This document shows, piece after piece, positions 22,441-33,699 of a DNA stretch of 64,000 nt. Every line of letters starts with the position of its first letter. Positions within the stretch are counted from its first letter, which is position 1. The stretch is from Papilionanthe hookeriana x Papilionanthe teres (Eukaryota; Streptophyta; Magnoliopsida; Asparagales; Orchidaceae). Location of the stretch: contig CM040424.1 of NCBI GenBank assembly GCA_022702705.1, positions 140,975,665-141,039,664 on the forward strand, read 5' to 3'. A program made the position numbers and the translations under genes. The notes below the pieces were generated by a model that saw nothing but the letters and a program-made list of their open reading frames with translations, did not search any database and was not told the origin of the DNA.

Positions 22441-23155
22441 CTACGGTAAAAGGGGTAAGAAGTTTTCTTGGACATGCTGGATTCTACAGACGCTATATAA
22501 AAGATTTTTCAAAAATTACTAAACCTCTATGCCAACTTCTCGAAAAGGACAATAAATTTGAATTTACAATCGAATGCCTGAATGATTTTGAACTCTTAAA
22601 AGAAAAATTAATCACAGCACCTATAATAGTTTCACCTAACTGGGAGAAACCATTTGAACTTATGTGTGATGCTAGTGATTATGCTGTAGGAGCAGTTCTT
22701 GGGCAAAGATTTGGAAAATTTTTTAAAGTTATATACTATGCTAGTAAAACTCTAAATGATGCTGAAATAAATTATACAGTTACAGAAAGAGAATTATTAG
22801 CGGTAGTATATGGTTTTAATAAATTTAGACCTTATTCGATTGGAACAAAATGTATCGGCATACTGATCATTCTGCTATCAAATATTTAATACAAAAGAAA
22901 GATTCCAAACCAAGATTAATTAGATGGATGCTATTAATGCAAGAATTCGATTTTGAGATCGTTAATAAGAAAGGAACTGATAATCAAATTGCGGATCATT
23001 TATCAAGATTAGAAAATCATGAATTATCTGATATTGAAAATGAAATTATAAACAGTTTTCCTGATGAACAACTATATAATATCAATGAGTGGAAAATACC
23101 ATGGTATGCTGATATAGTAAACTATATTGTTAGTAATATTTTCCACCTATGCTAA
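22441..23155 (+). pseudogene. Athila RNase H domain
   Basis: Would remove RNA from the RNA-DNA hybrid. The first catalytic Asp is in CDASDYAVGAVLG (22,664-22,702), the Glu in TERELLAVVYGF (22,782-22,817), and the third Asp in the TDHSAIKYL segment (from about 22,862), which is displaced by a frameshift near 22,855. QIADHLSRLE marks the domain end. A frameshift near 23,140 precedes the integrase. Confidence 0.9.
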
Positions 23156-24388
23156 CTTTGCAACAATAGAAAAAATTCATCCATGATACGAAAACCTATT
23201 TTTGGGATGAACCATATTTATATAAGCAATGTAAGGATTTAATTATTAGAAGATGTGTACCTTATGAAGAAACTGAACTAATTATTAAAAAATGTCATGA
23301 TTCTGATTTTGGAGGACATTTTGGGACTGATAAAACTGCTTATAAGATTCTACAATCTGGATTTTACTAGCCTACTCTATTTAGAGATGTATACAAATAT
23401 ATTAAAACTTGCGATAAATGTCAAAGAGTAGGAAATATATCTAGAAGAAACGAAATGCCTTTAAATTTTATATTAGAAGTTGAAAATTTTGATGTTCGGG
23501 GATTAGAATTTATGGGACCTTTTATTCCTTCATTTGGAAACTCATATATATTAGTAGCTGTTGATTATGTTTCCAAATGGATTGAGGCACAAGCTTTACC
23601 TCGGTGTGATGCTAAGAGTGTTTCAAAATGTCTGATGAAAAATATTTTTACTAGATTTGGAATGCCGAGAGTGATTATCACTGACGGAGGAACTCATTTT
23701 AGAAATAAATACATTCACAAACTAGTAAAAAAATACAATATTACACATAAGATATCCACTGCTTATCATCTATAGACTAGCGGATTAGCTGAAGTATCTA
23801 ATCGTGAGATTAAACGTATTTTAGAAAAATCTGTAAACCCAAATAAGTTAGATTGGTCTATTAAATTAGACAATCGCATTATGGGCTTATAGGATCGCTT
23901 ATAAAACTCCGATTGGAATGACTCCTTACGGGCTTATATATGGAAAAACATGCCACTTACCAGTTGAATTAGAACATAAAGCATATTGGGCGATTAAAGA
24001 ATTTAATTATAATATGAAGGAAGCTGGTGAGAAAAGATTGCTGCAATTAAATGAATTGGAAGAATTAAGAAATGAATCATATGATAATGATCAGATTTAT
24101 AAAGAAAATATGAAATTATGGCATGATCGGAAGATTAATCAGAGAAATTTTGAACCAGGATAGGAAGTTTTGCTATATAATACTAGATTGAAATTATTTC
24201 CTGGAAAATTGAAGTCTCGATGGTTAGGACCTTTCACCATAACTCAAATATTTTCATACGGAACTATAGAAATTGAAGATCCAAAAACTGGACATAAATT
24301 TAAAGTTAATGGACATAGATTAAAACCATATTTTGAAGGTATAAGACCTAACTATAAAGAGGTTTTAATGCTTAGTCGACCTGATTAA
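23156..24388 (+). pseudogene. Athila integrase domain
   Basis: Would insert the cDNA. The zinc-binding HHCC part lies at 23,290-23,430 (CHDSDFGGHFG ... CDKCQRVG). In the core the first catalytic Asp is replaced by Glu (GLEFMGPF, codon 23,506-23,508); the second Asp is in ITDGGTHFRN (23,678-23,707) and the Glu in GLAEVSNREIKR (~23,782-23,817). TAG stops occur at 23,167, 23,368 (usual Trp), 23,773 (usual Gln) and 24,161, and a frameshift near 23,875. The C-terminal KLFPGKLKSRWLGPFTI module is still readable to 24,388. Confidence 0.9.
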
Positions 24389-24399
24389 TAATTGAAATT

Positions 24400-24455
24400 A
24401 GGTAGGGCTGACGACGTTAAACCAAGCGCTTTATGGGAGGCAACCCATATTAGTT
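24400..24455 (+). other. Conserved post-pol box of Athila elements
   Basis: GCTGACGACGTTAAACCAAG followed by CGCTTTATGGGAGGCAACCC lies just after the integrase stop. A GCGCTT..GGGAGGCAACCCA box in this place is a usual Athila landmark. Its role is unknown to me; it is non-coding here. Confidence 0.6.
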
Positions 24456-24546
24456 ATCTATTTTTATTATATCTTAATAGTTAGTCTATATTATTGAAAC
24501 TTTACTACTCAGTTATTATTAAGAATCATCACATATTCGAACCATT

Positions 24547-25026
24547 ATGATGAGAAAAGAAATTATTCGATTTAGTTCGAAATTGAACATTATTTTGGAA
24601 TCTCGCCGACGGCGAGGTCGATACTCGCTGACAGCGAGGTTCGCACCTAAATTAAATTCAGTTTATTTATCGATCTCGCTGATAGCGAGAAACGTCCCGC
24701 CGACAGCGAGAACATGGGTGGAACCTATGAAACCACTCACAGCTGCCAATATCAAGAAGTATGAATCTCATGAAGGGTGGAGATCAGGAGTGAGAAGTTA
24801 TTTCACTCACTCAAGTAGAGATATACCCTCTACTAGCTATGAACCTCCTGAGCCTACCACCCCTACCCTACAAGATCTAATGAATGAATTAACCCTGCAT
24901 AGGAGGAGTTTTGAGCAGTTTGGAGAGACAATGGGGAGAAGATTTGATCATTTTGATCAAAGGATTGATAATTTAGAGAGGAGACATGATTATGATAGTG
25001 AGTACCTCCAGCGACATTCGGAATAA
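24547..25026 (+). pseudogene. Athila post-pol ORF, 159 codons, predicted coiled coil
   Basis: An open frame downstream of integrase, where Athila elements often carry an extra ORF (env-like in some). Residues ~15-60 are encoded by the CTCGCCGACGGCGAG motif cluster and look like translated non-coding repeat. Residues ~105-155 have heptad-like spacing (ELTLHRRSFEQFGETMGRRF, then DHFDQRIDNLERRH), consistent with a short coiled coil. No signal peptide or membrane segment is visible, so an envelope function is not supported. The true coding part may be only the C-terminal half, and an ORF in the same frame may have continued past the TAA at 25,024 (25,027-25,190 reads open). Confidence 0.5.
24602..24710 (+). 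repeat. Second hairpin-motif cluster (post-pol)
   Basis: Four copies: CTCGCCGACGGCGAG (24,602), CTCGCTGACAGCGAG (24,624), CTCGCTGATAGCGAG (24,675) and CCCGCCGACAGCGAG (24,696). Each has complementary 5-base arms or nearly so. It is the same motif as the LTR cluster but far from the LTR. Confidence 0.85.
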
Positions 25027-25199
25027 GAAATTGCATACTATGAAGCTGAACGTCGTTATAGGAGTGGAGATTTAGATGTTGTCTTTCCAGATTGCCCCAG
25101 GTATACTCAGTATCATCCTGCTCAGTCTTCTCAGCAGCCTACAGATCAAGGAGGGGATGATAATATAGTTTGGGACTTTGATGCTGAAGATTAGAACTT

Positions 25200-26553
25200 T
25201 ATTTGTTTTGTTTGTTTGATGTTAAGTTATTTTAAGGACTTTATATGTTTGTAATATTCAGTACTTTATTTTTTGAGACATTGGATGTTAGTTAGATTAA
25301 TTTGCTTGAATTGTGATAATAGTTTAGTTTTTGTTTTTGTGTTAGTTAATTGCATTTGTTTTTATGCTAAATATGATATTAGTTTTCTTTAATATGTTTT
25401 TATTTTATTTTGTATTATTTTAAGTTTTTTAAATTGTTAATATGTTAGTTAAATTGTTTTAATATGTTAATAATTCATATGTGTAGTGTAGAGTTATTTT
25501 AATTGTTGTGTTTAATACTTATCTTAGATTTTATCCCTGCATTTTCTTTAAATTGTTATATATATATGGAGAATACTAACGAGTACGGGTTCAATGAAAA
25601 ATGAAAAAGCTCGCAAAAATTTCAAAGAAAAAAAAAGAAATACCTAAACTTCAAAGGTATGATTTATTTACTTTCCTTCTTTTTCATTATTTATAATATA
25701 TATAAAAATTTAAGTTTGGGGGGAGAGAAAATACAAATTTAGTTATTAACTTGTTCTCAATTTCTATTTTCAAATTATTATAAAATGATTTTTATAGCAA
25801 ATTTTTCAATTTAATTAATATGAATTATTTTATTTAATTATTATAAAAGGTTAAATGAAATATTTCTAGTGCTTTAATTAATTAAATAGAATAAAATATT
25901 TGGTTAAAGGGAATAAGAATATAGTAAACTATTTTTAGAAAGGAAAACTATATTCTAAAATTAAAATTCTTAAAGTATTCAAGTGAAAAAGAAAAGATTG
26001 AAAATCAATGAAGTAAAAACTATGAAGTATATATAAGCTAAGAAATATTTCTAAGTTTCAAATTTAGGAAGATGAAAATGAAGTTCAAAATTATTAACAG
26101 GCTCTCCAGATACAGTAATCCTCATTAGAAAAAAAAAAGAAAAAGAAAAAAAGAAAAAGAAAAAGAAAAATGAGGAGAAGCTTGAGGAGATGCCTTATCA
26201 AAAATTGGCTTCATTTGAATTAACCTAAAGGGAAAAACTTAGATATTTCCAAACTTATGTTTATGGATTAGAATTTTACCTAATAGTATTTTCTTGAATT
26301 TCTTATCATATGAATATCTTAAGTAGTTATTCTTATAAATATAGTCATTCCTGAAATGAATAGTAAACTAGAAATCTTAGACCTGATAACTAAATAATTT
26401 ATTTCTATAAGATTAATTAAATTAAATGAATTATTTTTATTTAACTTTATGATGATATTAATTAATCTAATTCATAGTTTATTTAAATTGAAAAATCTTA
26501 TTATAGAACTCATTATTTTTATGTAGTACTAAAATTACTTGAGGACAAGTAAT
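25200..26553 (+). other. 3' untranslated region of the Athila element
   Basis: AT-rich, no credible ORF. It includes a purine-rich GAAAAAGAAAAA stretch (26,129-26,170) followed by AGGAGAAGCTTGAGGAGATG (26,174-26,193), which is conserved with the reverse relative at 15,121-15,140. Confidence 0.8.
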
Positions 26554-26568
26554 AAGTTTGGGGGATTT
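26554..26568 (+). other. Polypurine tract region
   Basis: AAGTTTGGGGGATTT directly before the 3' LTR start TGATCACTG. The GGGGGA core is the expected primer site for plus-strand synthesis. Confidence 0.85.
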
Positions 26569-28201
26569 TGATCACTGAAAATTTTATTAAGAAATTCATA
26601 CCTATTTTTGATGAAATTGCACTTTAAAGAAGGGTATTTTCTTTATTTTGTTGCAGGAATGGAGAATTTAGGTGATAAAAGCAAAAATCATAAAAAGGAG
26701 CGAATTTAGAGCAAAAAGGAAGAAAATAATGAAATTTGTGCTGAGTCGCCGACGGCGAGATCGAGCCCGCCGACGACGAGGTTACGAGGAGACATTTCTG
26801 AAGGATTTATAACTGTCTCGCTGACAGCGAGCCCGAGCCCGCCGACAGCGAGATAGCGCGGTTTGAAGATCTTCTAGAAGCCTCGCCGACACCGAGGTAG
26901 TTCGTCGCCGACGGCGAGCTAGTTCAAATGACACAGATACATTGAACCTGGACACTTTTTGAAGGGATGCTTACACACCTCTTGGTCCTTTGCTCACCTC
27001 TATATATAGTGGCCGAAATTCAGCTTATAAGGTTGTTGTTGTGTGCAGTTTTTTTGTGTGTTAATTTGTGTTATTGGGTGTTAAGTGTTATAAGTGAGTC
27101 TTTAGTGAGTCTTTAGTGAGTTAGTGAGTTTTTAGTGAGTCTTGCTGTACTGGAAGGAAGAGTCAAAGGAACTGCTAGGAGTCTGCTTGGGGATAAATTA
27201 AGATAAGTATTTGTATTTATTGTTTTTAACTTTAAATGAAATCCATGCTTAGTTTAGTTCCCATGCATTCTGAGTAGTTTATTAGTCTTTCTCCCTGTTA
27301 TGAAATTAAGTGACTTGATGAACTAAAAATAGAAGTACTTTTATATATATATATATATATATTAATAAATTGTGATAATTTTTACTTAAAACTTAATTTA
27401 CTTTCAAATTGCCCATTTGATTTGTTAAAATATGTTGAATATCAACTATAGTAAAAATTACATCTGATATTTGGGGAATTCAAAAGCCTTGGAAGGAGGA
27501 TGCAAATAAATATGGAAATAATATCACTGGGTGTAGAATTGAGCATTTTAGTGTTACAGACTAAAATATTCAATTCGGTCCTATTGTTTGAGAGCTGAAG
27601 TGTAGATGTTAGCCCTCGGGCGAGGGGAACGTGGGAGCTCGAAGTGGCAGTCGATATCCTCCCGACTTAGCCGTAGATTCAGCAATCAAACGTAGGATTA
27701 GTCAATATTCTTTACACTGGACCAAAGGGTAAAGAATAGGAATGCTCCTATTTGTTACAATACCTTAAAATTATCTATTTAAATTCATCAATCACTTAAA
27801 TTTCTAAACATGGGGAAAGATACTTTTTCCGAATAGTTAAGACTTATTTAGCAATTAGTTTAATTTCCTGCACTTTCAATACGTATTAATTTTCTACTTA
27901 GTTAAGTTACCTAATCGAAATACTTAGTTTACTTTATTGCGCTTAAATTTAGAATTCCAAATTTTCGTATACTATTATTATTATTATTTTTAAAATTAGT
28001 TGTTATTTAATTTTCTCTTTCCCCGTGGGATCGATAACCAGGACTCCACTATGACCCCGTATTACTTCGATACGATACGTATACTTGCGTAGCATCCACA
28101 ACATAAACGAGTTACAATTATATACATATAATATAGCGGGGTCAAGTTTTTGGCGTCGTTGCAATTAAATTATAAATATCATAATATAAAATTGTGGGTC
28201 A
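26569..28201 (+). repeat. 3' LTR of the Athila element
   Basis: 1,633 bp. Compared with the 5' LTR it has one extra GACAGCGAG motif pair (CCCGAGCCCGCCGACAGCGA near 26,830), a longer TA run (~27,341-27,362), a TATA box with one changed flank base, and scattered substitutions. Confidence 0.95.
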
Positions 28202-28206
28202 ATGAA
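28202..28206. repeat. Target-site duplication ATGAA, right
   Basis: It matches 17,375-17,379 and marks the re-entry into the type B LTR. Confidence 0.95.
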
Positions 28207-28640
28207 CCTAAGCAAAATTGAGCTCACCCATAACCTCCCATGGCTATAAATTACCCCTACCTGAAACTATGTAGAGGAGAGAAAAAAATGCATAGAAACC
28301 TATAGGCTATTTAAATCCCTTAGCTCCCAACACAAAAAGTCTTGCTAAGGACCTCATCAACCTATTCAAACCAAGATCAAGCCATAGGATCAACTCAATC
28401 AAGCCAATTTGGCTAAAACCCAAATTCAGCCCAAACCTAGCCACTTTGCCAAAATTGCTCACCAAGGTTAGCTACAAATCCAAATTGAAGTGACAAAGAT
28501 CTTCTTTGGGAGTACCAGAGGCTGACCATCAAGTCTGATTAAGTTTAAGATTATTATGGCCAAGGTATAGATTTATTTTGTCCAAAATAATTCATATAAT
28601 CGATAAACTATAGACTAAACTAGCCCAGAAAATTATCATC

Positions 28641-28680
28641 ACCGTATAGATATAATCTATATGTCCATATGATTCCATAG
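28641..28680 (+). promoter_or_regulatory. Conserved hairpin block, B1
   Basis: ACCGTATAGATAT precedes AATCTATATGTCCATATGATT (one bulged base), followed by CCATAGG. Position and flanks match the A1 block although the stem sequence is different. Confidence 0.55.
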
Positions 28681-29479
28681 GTTCAAAAATCACTCAATTT
28701 CATTGAGAAATGAGTGAGATATTGACCCTAGAAGTTGGACGGTTCTTGAATTTCCTAAATTATCTGGATTAAATCTCAGCCGCCCAATCCTGTGTTTTGG
28801 AACAGGTGGCCCAGATAGAACGGCGTGGTGCTTGGTGTTCAGATCTGTGCAGCGGATCCTCCCGCGTATTTGATGCGTACTAGGACACGTGGTGCGCCAA
28901 GGAATTTCTAGGTTAAGTTAATTCATTTTATCCTTAAAAAGTTCAAAAAATCATAACTTTTTGCTCAGACCTCCTAAAAATAAAATAAAAATACCTCTGG
29001 AAAGATCTTGAAGAGAAGAAAGTTATGAAATTAAAATCATAATTTTATTCTCTGTATTTAATTTTTAAGTAATTAAATACTCTATTGAGTATTTTAATTA
29101 TTAAAAATTATTTACAAACAAGAAAAATGTGAAAATTTTAAGGAAGAACCTTTAAGTCCTTAGACACATTTCGTGATTTTTCTAAAGCTAGGATAGCTCT
29201 CTAGGGTATGATTTTCTAATTTACATGATATTTTATAATTATTTCCAAAAATAATTATAAAATTTGAAAAATTGGAAAATTAAAATTCAAATTGGTTAAG
29301 AAATTTAGGGTGATAGACAAAAATCCTAAAACAATAATTCTCAAGCCATTAAATCAATTCAAAAAGACATTTTAAAATAGGGTTAAGATTTATTAATTAT
29401 AAATTAATATTTTAAAACCTTTTCTTCATTTACTTAATCCATTTCATAATGGACTAAGTCAATGATGAGTCTAAATCCA

Positions 29480-30545
29480 AATTAACTCAAATCAAACATT
29501 AATTAGGTATAAAGATAACTTAAGCCTAATTAAACTCAATAAATCTTAATCACATTAGGTTTAATAAAATTAAACATTAATTAGGTTTAAAGATAACTTA
29601 TACCTAATTAAATTCATTAAATCTTAATCGCATTAGGTTTAACACAAAAATCAAACATTAATTAGGTTTAAAGACAACTTTAGCCTAATTAACTCATTAA
29701 ACCTTAATCACATTAGGTTTAATAAAATTAAACATTAATTATGTTTAAAGATAACTTTAACCTAATTAAATTCGTTAAAACTTAATCACATTAAGTTTAA
29801 TATAAAAATTAAACATTAATTAGGTTTAAAGACAACTTAAGGCTAATTAAACTCATTAAACCTTAATCACATTAAGTTTTATAAAATTAAAGATTAATTA
29901 GGTTTAAAGATAAATTAAACCTAGTTAAATTCATTAAACCTTAATCACATTAGGTTTAATACAAAAATCAAACCTTAATTAAGTTTAAAGACAAGTTAAA
30001 CTTAATTAACTCATTAAACCTTAATCACATTAGGTTTAATACAAAAATCAAACATTAGTTAAGTTTAAAGACAAGTTAAACTTCATTAACTCATTAAACC
30101 TTAATCACATTAGGTTTAGTAAAATTAAACATTAATTATGTTTAAAGACAACTTAAGCTTAATTAAACTCATTAAACCTTAATCACATTAGGTTTAATAA
30201 AATTAAACATTAATAAGGTTTAAAGATAACTTAAACCTAATTAAATTTATTAAACCTTAATCACATTAGGTTTAATACAAAAATCAAACATTAATTAAAT
30301 TTAAAGACAAGTTAAACTTAATTAACTCATTAAACCTTAATCACATTAAGTTTAACTAAATAAACCATAATTAAGTCTAATATGACAAATTAGACTTAAT
30401 AAAACCCAAATTAGGTCTAACCCATTAGACCTAATTAAACCATTAAGTCTTAACTAAATTAGACTTAATCAAACCTAAAACCTAATTAGGTCTAACCCAT
30501 TAGACCTAATTAAACCATTAAGTCTTAACCATTAAGTTTAACTAA
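29480..30545 (+). repeat. 70-80-bp TTAATTAGGTTTAA array, B1
   Basis: More than ten degenerate units built of AAACATTAATTAGGTTTAAA, a CTTAAGCCTAATTAA segment and AAACCTTAATCACATTAGG. Many words are near-palindromic (TTAGGTTTAA against TTAAACCTAA). B2 has the same type of array at 43,300-45,420. Confidence 0.9.
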
Positions 30546-30749
30546 ATAAACCATATTATACAAAAATTCTTCTTGTTTTCATCCAATTTTATTACAAATT
30601 TTCTTTTTAAGACCCAATCACAGACACTGGCCATATAGTTATTCATGGAACGAATGTCGTCCTTCAAACTCATCAAGTTGCATAGTAATTCTTTAAATAT
30701 CGTTCATTGATCGACAAAATGGGTCTTTCACCTTGAGAATTGACTAAAT

Positions 30750-31780
30750 AGTACGATCATCCTGAGTAAACCTTCTCCACCACAAATGGTCCCTCCCAAG
30801 TCAGTTCAAATTTTTCACCTATGTTGCGATGTGCAAGAATAGGCTTTTTGAGAACTAGAACGAGGTCTTCAACTTTGATCATGGCGAACCAATTTATCAT
30901 GAGCCTGAATCATCATTATCTGATAGAGCTCCAAATTATGTTGTGCTTGTAATTATTTTTCTTTGAGGCTTTCTAATTCTGCAAGTCAAAGTCTGGCATT
31001 TTCTTTTATTGTAATCTGGTTGGCGACGGAGATTCTGAGAGAAAGTAGCTAAACCTCTAGCAGAATTACTACTTCAGACCCGTATACGAGTACATACGGT
31101 GTAGATTGTGTTGGTGTCCTGACCGTTGTTTGGTATGCCCATAAACTTCCAACAATTTCTCGAGCCATCCACTTTGTTTACATCCAATATTTTCTTTAAA
31201 ATCTGCATGAGTGTCTTGTTGAAGACTTCAATCAAGTCATTTTCTTTAGGTTAGTAGATCATAGAATACCTCCAATAAATTTCGTGGTGTTTAATGAAAT
31301 TATTGGTCTTGGAATTTTGAAAGCAGACCCGTTGTCTGAAATAATTCTAAGTGGAACACCAAAATGGTAGACTACATGATTTCTGAAAAACTGAAGAATG
31401 TGTTGTGCTGTAAACTCTCATAATGACTCTGCCTCTACCCACTTGGAGAAGTAACTCGTAGCTACCAAAATAAATATTTGTACCTTCAAAGATGGAGGGT
31501 CTATCAGACCCACTATATCTGTACCCCTACACTCAAATGACCACAAGGCAATTGTGGGGTGCAGCAAAATCGGAGTTGGTGTAAAACCACTTCATGCACT
31601 TGGCACTGATAACATATCTTAGTTGTTTCCATTCAATCAGTCATCATTACTGACCGATAGTTTCAGCACTGACTGGTGAGGACCACACAACCTGACATGC
31701 ACTTACTTGACAATATTCTACACTTCTGTCCTGTTCAAACTTCTCAACCACATCTGATCATACGATCTTCTGTTGATCAA
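30750..31780 (-). pseudogene. Tat-type integrase remnant
   Basis: Minus-strand reading shows a zinc-binding region (VHVRLCGPHQ ... CYQCQVH, about 31,590-31,700). The core begins with GTDIVGLIDPPS and LVATSYFSKWVEAE (about 31,430-31,540), in which the first catalytic Asp is kept. The C-terminal part near 30,780-30,960 (complement of CGAACCAATTTATCATGAGC) has a homologue at 54,440-54,715. Many stops. Confidence 0.8.
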
Positions 31781-31899
31781 AGCGTACGACAGAGATCTCT
31801 TCTGGATTTGATATGCTACTGACATATCTTCTAGTAGCTTTCCTGTTTGTAAATATTTAATGAATGGTCTACACCAATCATCGACATCCTCTATAACTT

Positions 31900-32470
31900 T
31901 AGCTGCTATCTCTTATTTTTTGAGCTTGTGTAGATTGTCAAGGTCAACTTGAGATAGAACCTGACGTCCCTATGCTGTAATATCACTGGAGTCTTTTGGT
32001 GAACATGACAATTCCATAGCAAGCTTCGCTAAAGCATCTGCATGAGCATTGTTCGCTCAAGGAATCCTGTAGAATGTCACACTGGGAATATTTTCCAATA
32101 ATTTCATCATATACTTGTGATATTATGTGCATCCTAGCTTCAGAATCTTGTATTGTTTGGTTACTTACTGAGTAATGAGTTGTGAATAATCATAAATGGT
32201 TTTGTTCGTTATTTCTATTAGTATTGTCAATTACAAATCAGTTATCAAAGCCTCATATTCTACTTCGTTGTTGGTGAACCGCTCTTTTAAGTGGTATGAA
32301 AATATTAGCATTGTCTAATCCAGTGTAACAAAAATAAAAAATAATCTCTGCTTTACTAGGTATTAATGTTTGTAAACCTTTATCATTCTTGGCTGACGAA
32401 GCTCTGTCAATGTACATCTCCCAATGTCTGGCACTAGGGTTTTCCACTTGCATTATCTGTTCATCTGAAA
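31900..32470 (-). pseudogene. Second (archaeal-type) RNase H-like domain
   Basis: After the RNase H the minus strand reads WEMYIDRASSAKNDKG (starting near 32,436), where the Asp corresponds to the first acidic residue of the additional RNase H of Tat elements. Downstream, a CTCATATTCTAC segment (complement) corresponds to the EYEAL-type motif, and the AKLAMELSCSPKDSSD-like stretch lies near 31,985-32,040. This second domain separates Tat from Athila. Confidence 0.75.
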
Positions 32471-32479
32471 AGTCATCAT

Positions 32480-32897
32480 TGAGTGGGGACCTAGCTGGTA
32501 GTGGATGAATTGCAAGAAAGTTTGCAATGTTTAGCTCTTTAATAGCGTGAAAAGCAAATTGCAATAAAATCATTGACCATCTCACTAAACATCCAAAAAG
32601 TATTGTTCGGATCATTAAATATTCCAATGGAATAGTTTTCGAGATAAAGTTGACCTTATGAGAAAGGATGTAGTGTGGAAGCCTCTGAGCGGTGAGAACC
32701 AAGGCTAGATAATGCTTCTCAACAAAAGGATACTTTACCTCTGTTAGTGTTAAATGTTGACTTAAGTAGTAGAGTGCATTATCCTTACCCTCATCATTGA
32801 CTGTGGATATTAGAGCTCCAAGGGAGTCTTCTAAGGCTATAATAAAAAGTTTCAAAGGTCTACTCGAGATAGAAGCTGCCAAAACAAGTGGTGTCAA
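32480..32897 (-). pseudogene. Tat-type RNase H
   Basis: This is the 5' part of the 214-codon open frame ending at 32,253. Residues ~14-110 include KLFIIALEDSLGALIS, ALYYLSQHLTLTEVKYPFVEK and LPHYILSHKVNFISKT, the usual order for a gypsy-type RNase H. The catalytic residues are only partly kept (an ALED reading where an Asp-Ala/Ser pair is usual). Confidence 0.8.
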
Positions 32898-33229
32898 TAG
32901 GTACTGCTTAATATCCTCGGAGGCCCGCTGGCACAGCTCTCCCCAACAGAATTTGGCATTCTTTCAGAGTAAATTTAAAAATGGTTGACACCTTCCTGAT
33001 AGATTAGATATAAAGCATCTTAAGTATGCCATTTTACCCTAAAAAGATTGTAGTTGTTTCAAGGCTATGGGAGGTGGAATTTTTAAAATAGTTTTTATAT
33101 TCAATTGGTCGATTTTGATTCCTTGAGGATAATGAATCTTAGAATTTCTCGAAGGTAACGCCGAAAGTTAACTTTAAGGGATTCATCTTGAGATTATATT
33201 ATTGTAATCATTTGAACATGATCCTCAAA

Positions 33230-33690
33230 TCATACAAATGGTTATCCATTTGCTTGCTCTTGATGACCAAATCATCCTCATAGCACTCTAGTTGGTTATG
33301 GATAGGATCATAGAAGATCCTTATCATTGCTCACTGGTAAGTTTCTTTGACGTTCTTCAAGCCATACGACATCACTGTGTAGCTTTGATTCCAATCAAAG
33401 TTCTGATTGCTATGCGTGTTGCATCTTCTAGAGCCATCTTAATCTGATTATAGATAGATGACCGATCCATGATAGAGAATACCTCTTGTTATGACACAGA
33501 ATCCACCACCAGCTCTGGTATCGATAACGAGAACTCATCTTTTGGACATGCTTTTGTTTAAGTCCCTGAAGTCAACACACACTCGTATCTATCCATTTTT
33601 CTTCATAACAAGTACAACGTTGGCTAACCATGTCGGGTACTGCTCCTATTGTGTGACGTTAGTGTCTATTAATTTCTTTATCTCGGGTGT
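33230..33690 (-). pseudogene. Tat-type reverse transcriptase
   Basis: Minus-strand motifs in order: YPTWLANVVLVMKKNG (near 33,640), IRVCVDFRDLNKSMSKR (near 33,580), MSYGLKN (near 33,370) and YEDDLVIKSK (near 33,270-33,290). The catalytic DD pair is present. Stops and at least two frameshifts interrupt the domain. Confidence 0.85.
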
Positions 33691-33699
33691 AACTTGCTG

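Larger units (their letters stand above)
17380..28201 (+). mobile_element. Intact-structure Athila-type Ty3/gypsy element, 10,822 bp, coding-dead
   Basis: The order is LTR, primer binding site, gag, protease, RT, RNase H, integrase, post-pol ORF, polypurine tract, LTR, bounded by ATGAA duplications. Domain order (integrase last) makes it Ty3/gypsy. The DLGAS-type protease, the WVSPIHCVPKKGG and GYTGYHQI motifs in RT, and the GGGAGGCAACCCA box after pol are typical of the Athila branch. Multiple stops and frameshifts mean it cannot move on its own proteins. LTR differences are small substitutions plus copy changes in TA and GACGGCGAG motifs, so the insertion is comparatively recent. Confidence 0.95.
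28207..30570 (+). mobile_element. Type B giant LTR (B1), continuation, truncated
   Basis: Continues the LTR stopped at 17,379. It has a segment matching B2 at ~41,530-41,800 (TAAGC..AGCTCAC..TAACCTCCCATGGC), a hairpin block (28,641-28,680), a CpG-richer core (28,740-28,900), the AAAAATACCTCTGG segment, and a 70-80-bp tandem array. It then ends near 30,570 against the reverse Tat-type pol. About 4.5 kb of this LTR is visible in total; its 3' half is missing. Confidence 0.8.

Noticed and set aside
24547..25026. Post-pol ORF as an envelope gene
   Set aside because: No signal peptide, membrane segment or cysteine pattern; only a short coiled coil is visible, so env is not claimed.
32797..32988. 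Plus-strand frame opposite the Tat RNase H
   Set aside because: Antisense shadow of the recognised minus-strand pol sequence; other plus-strand frames at 33,491-36,783 are likewise shadows.
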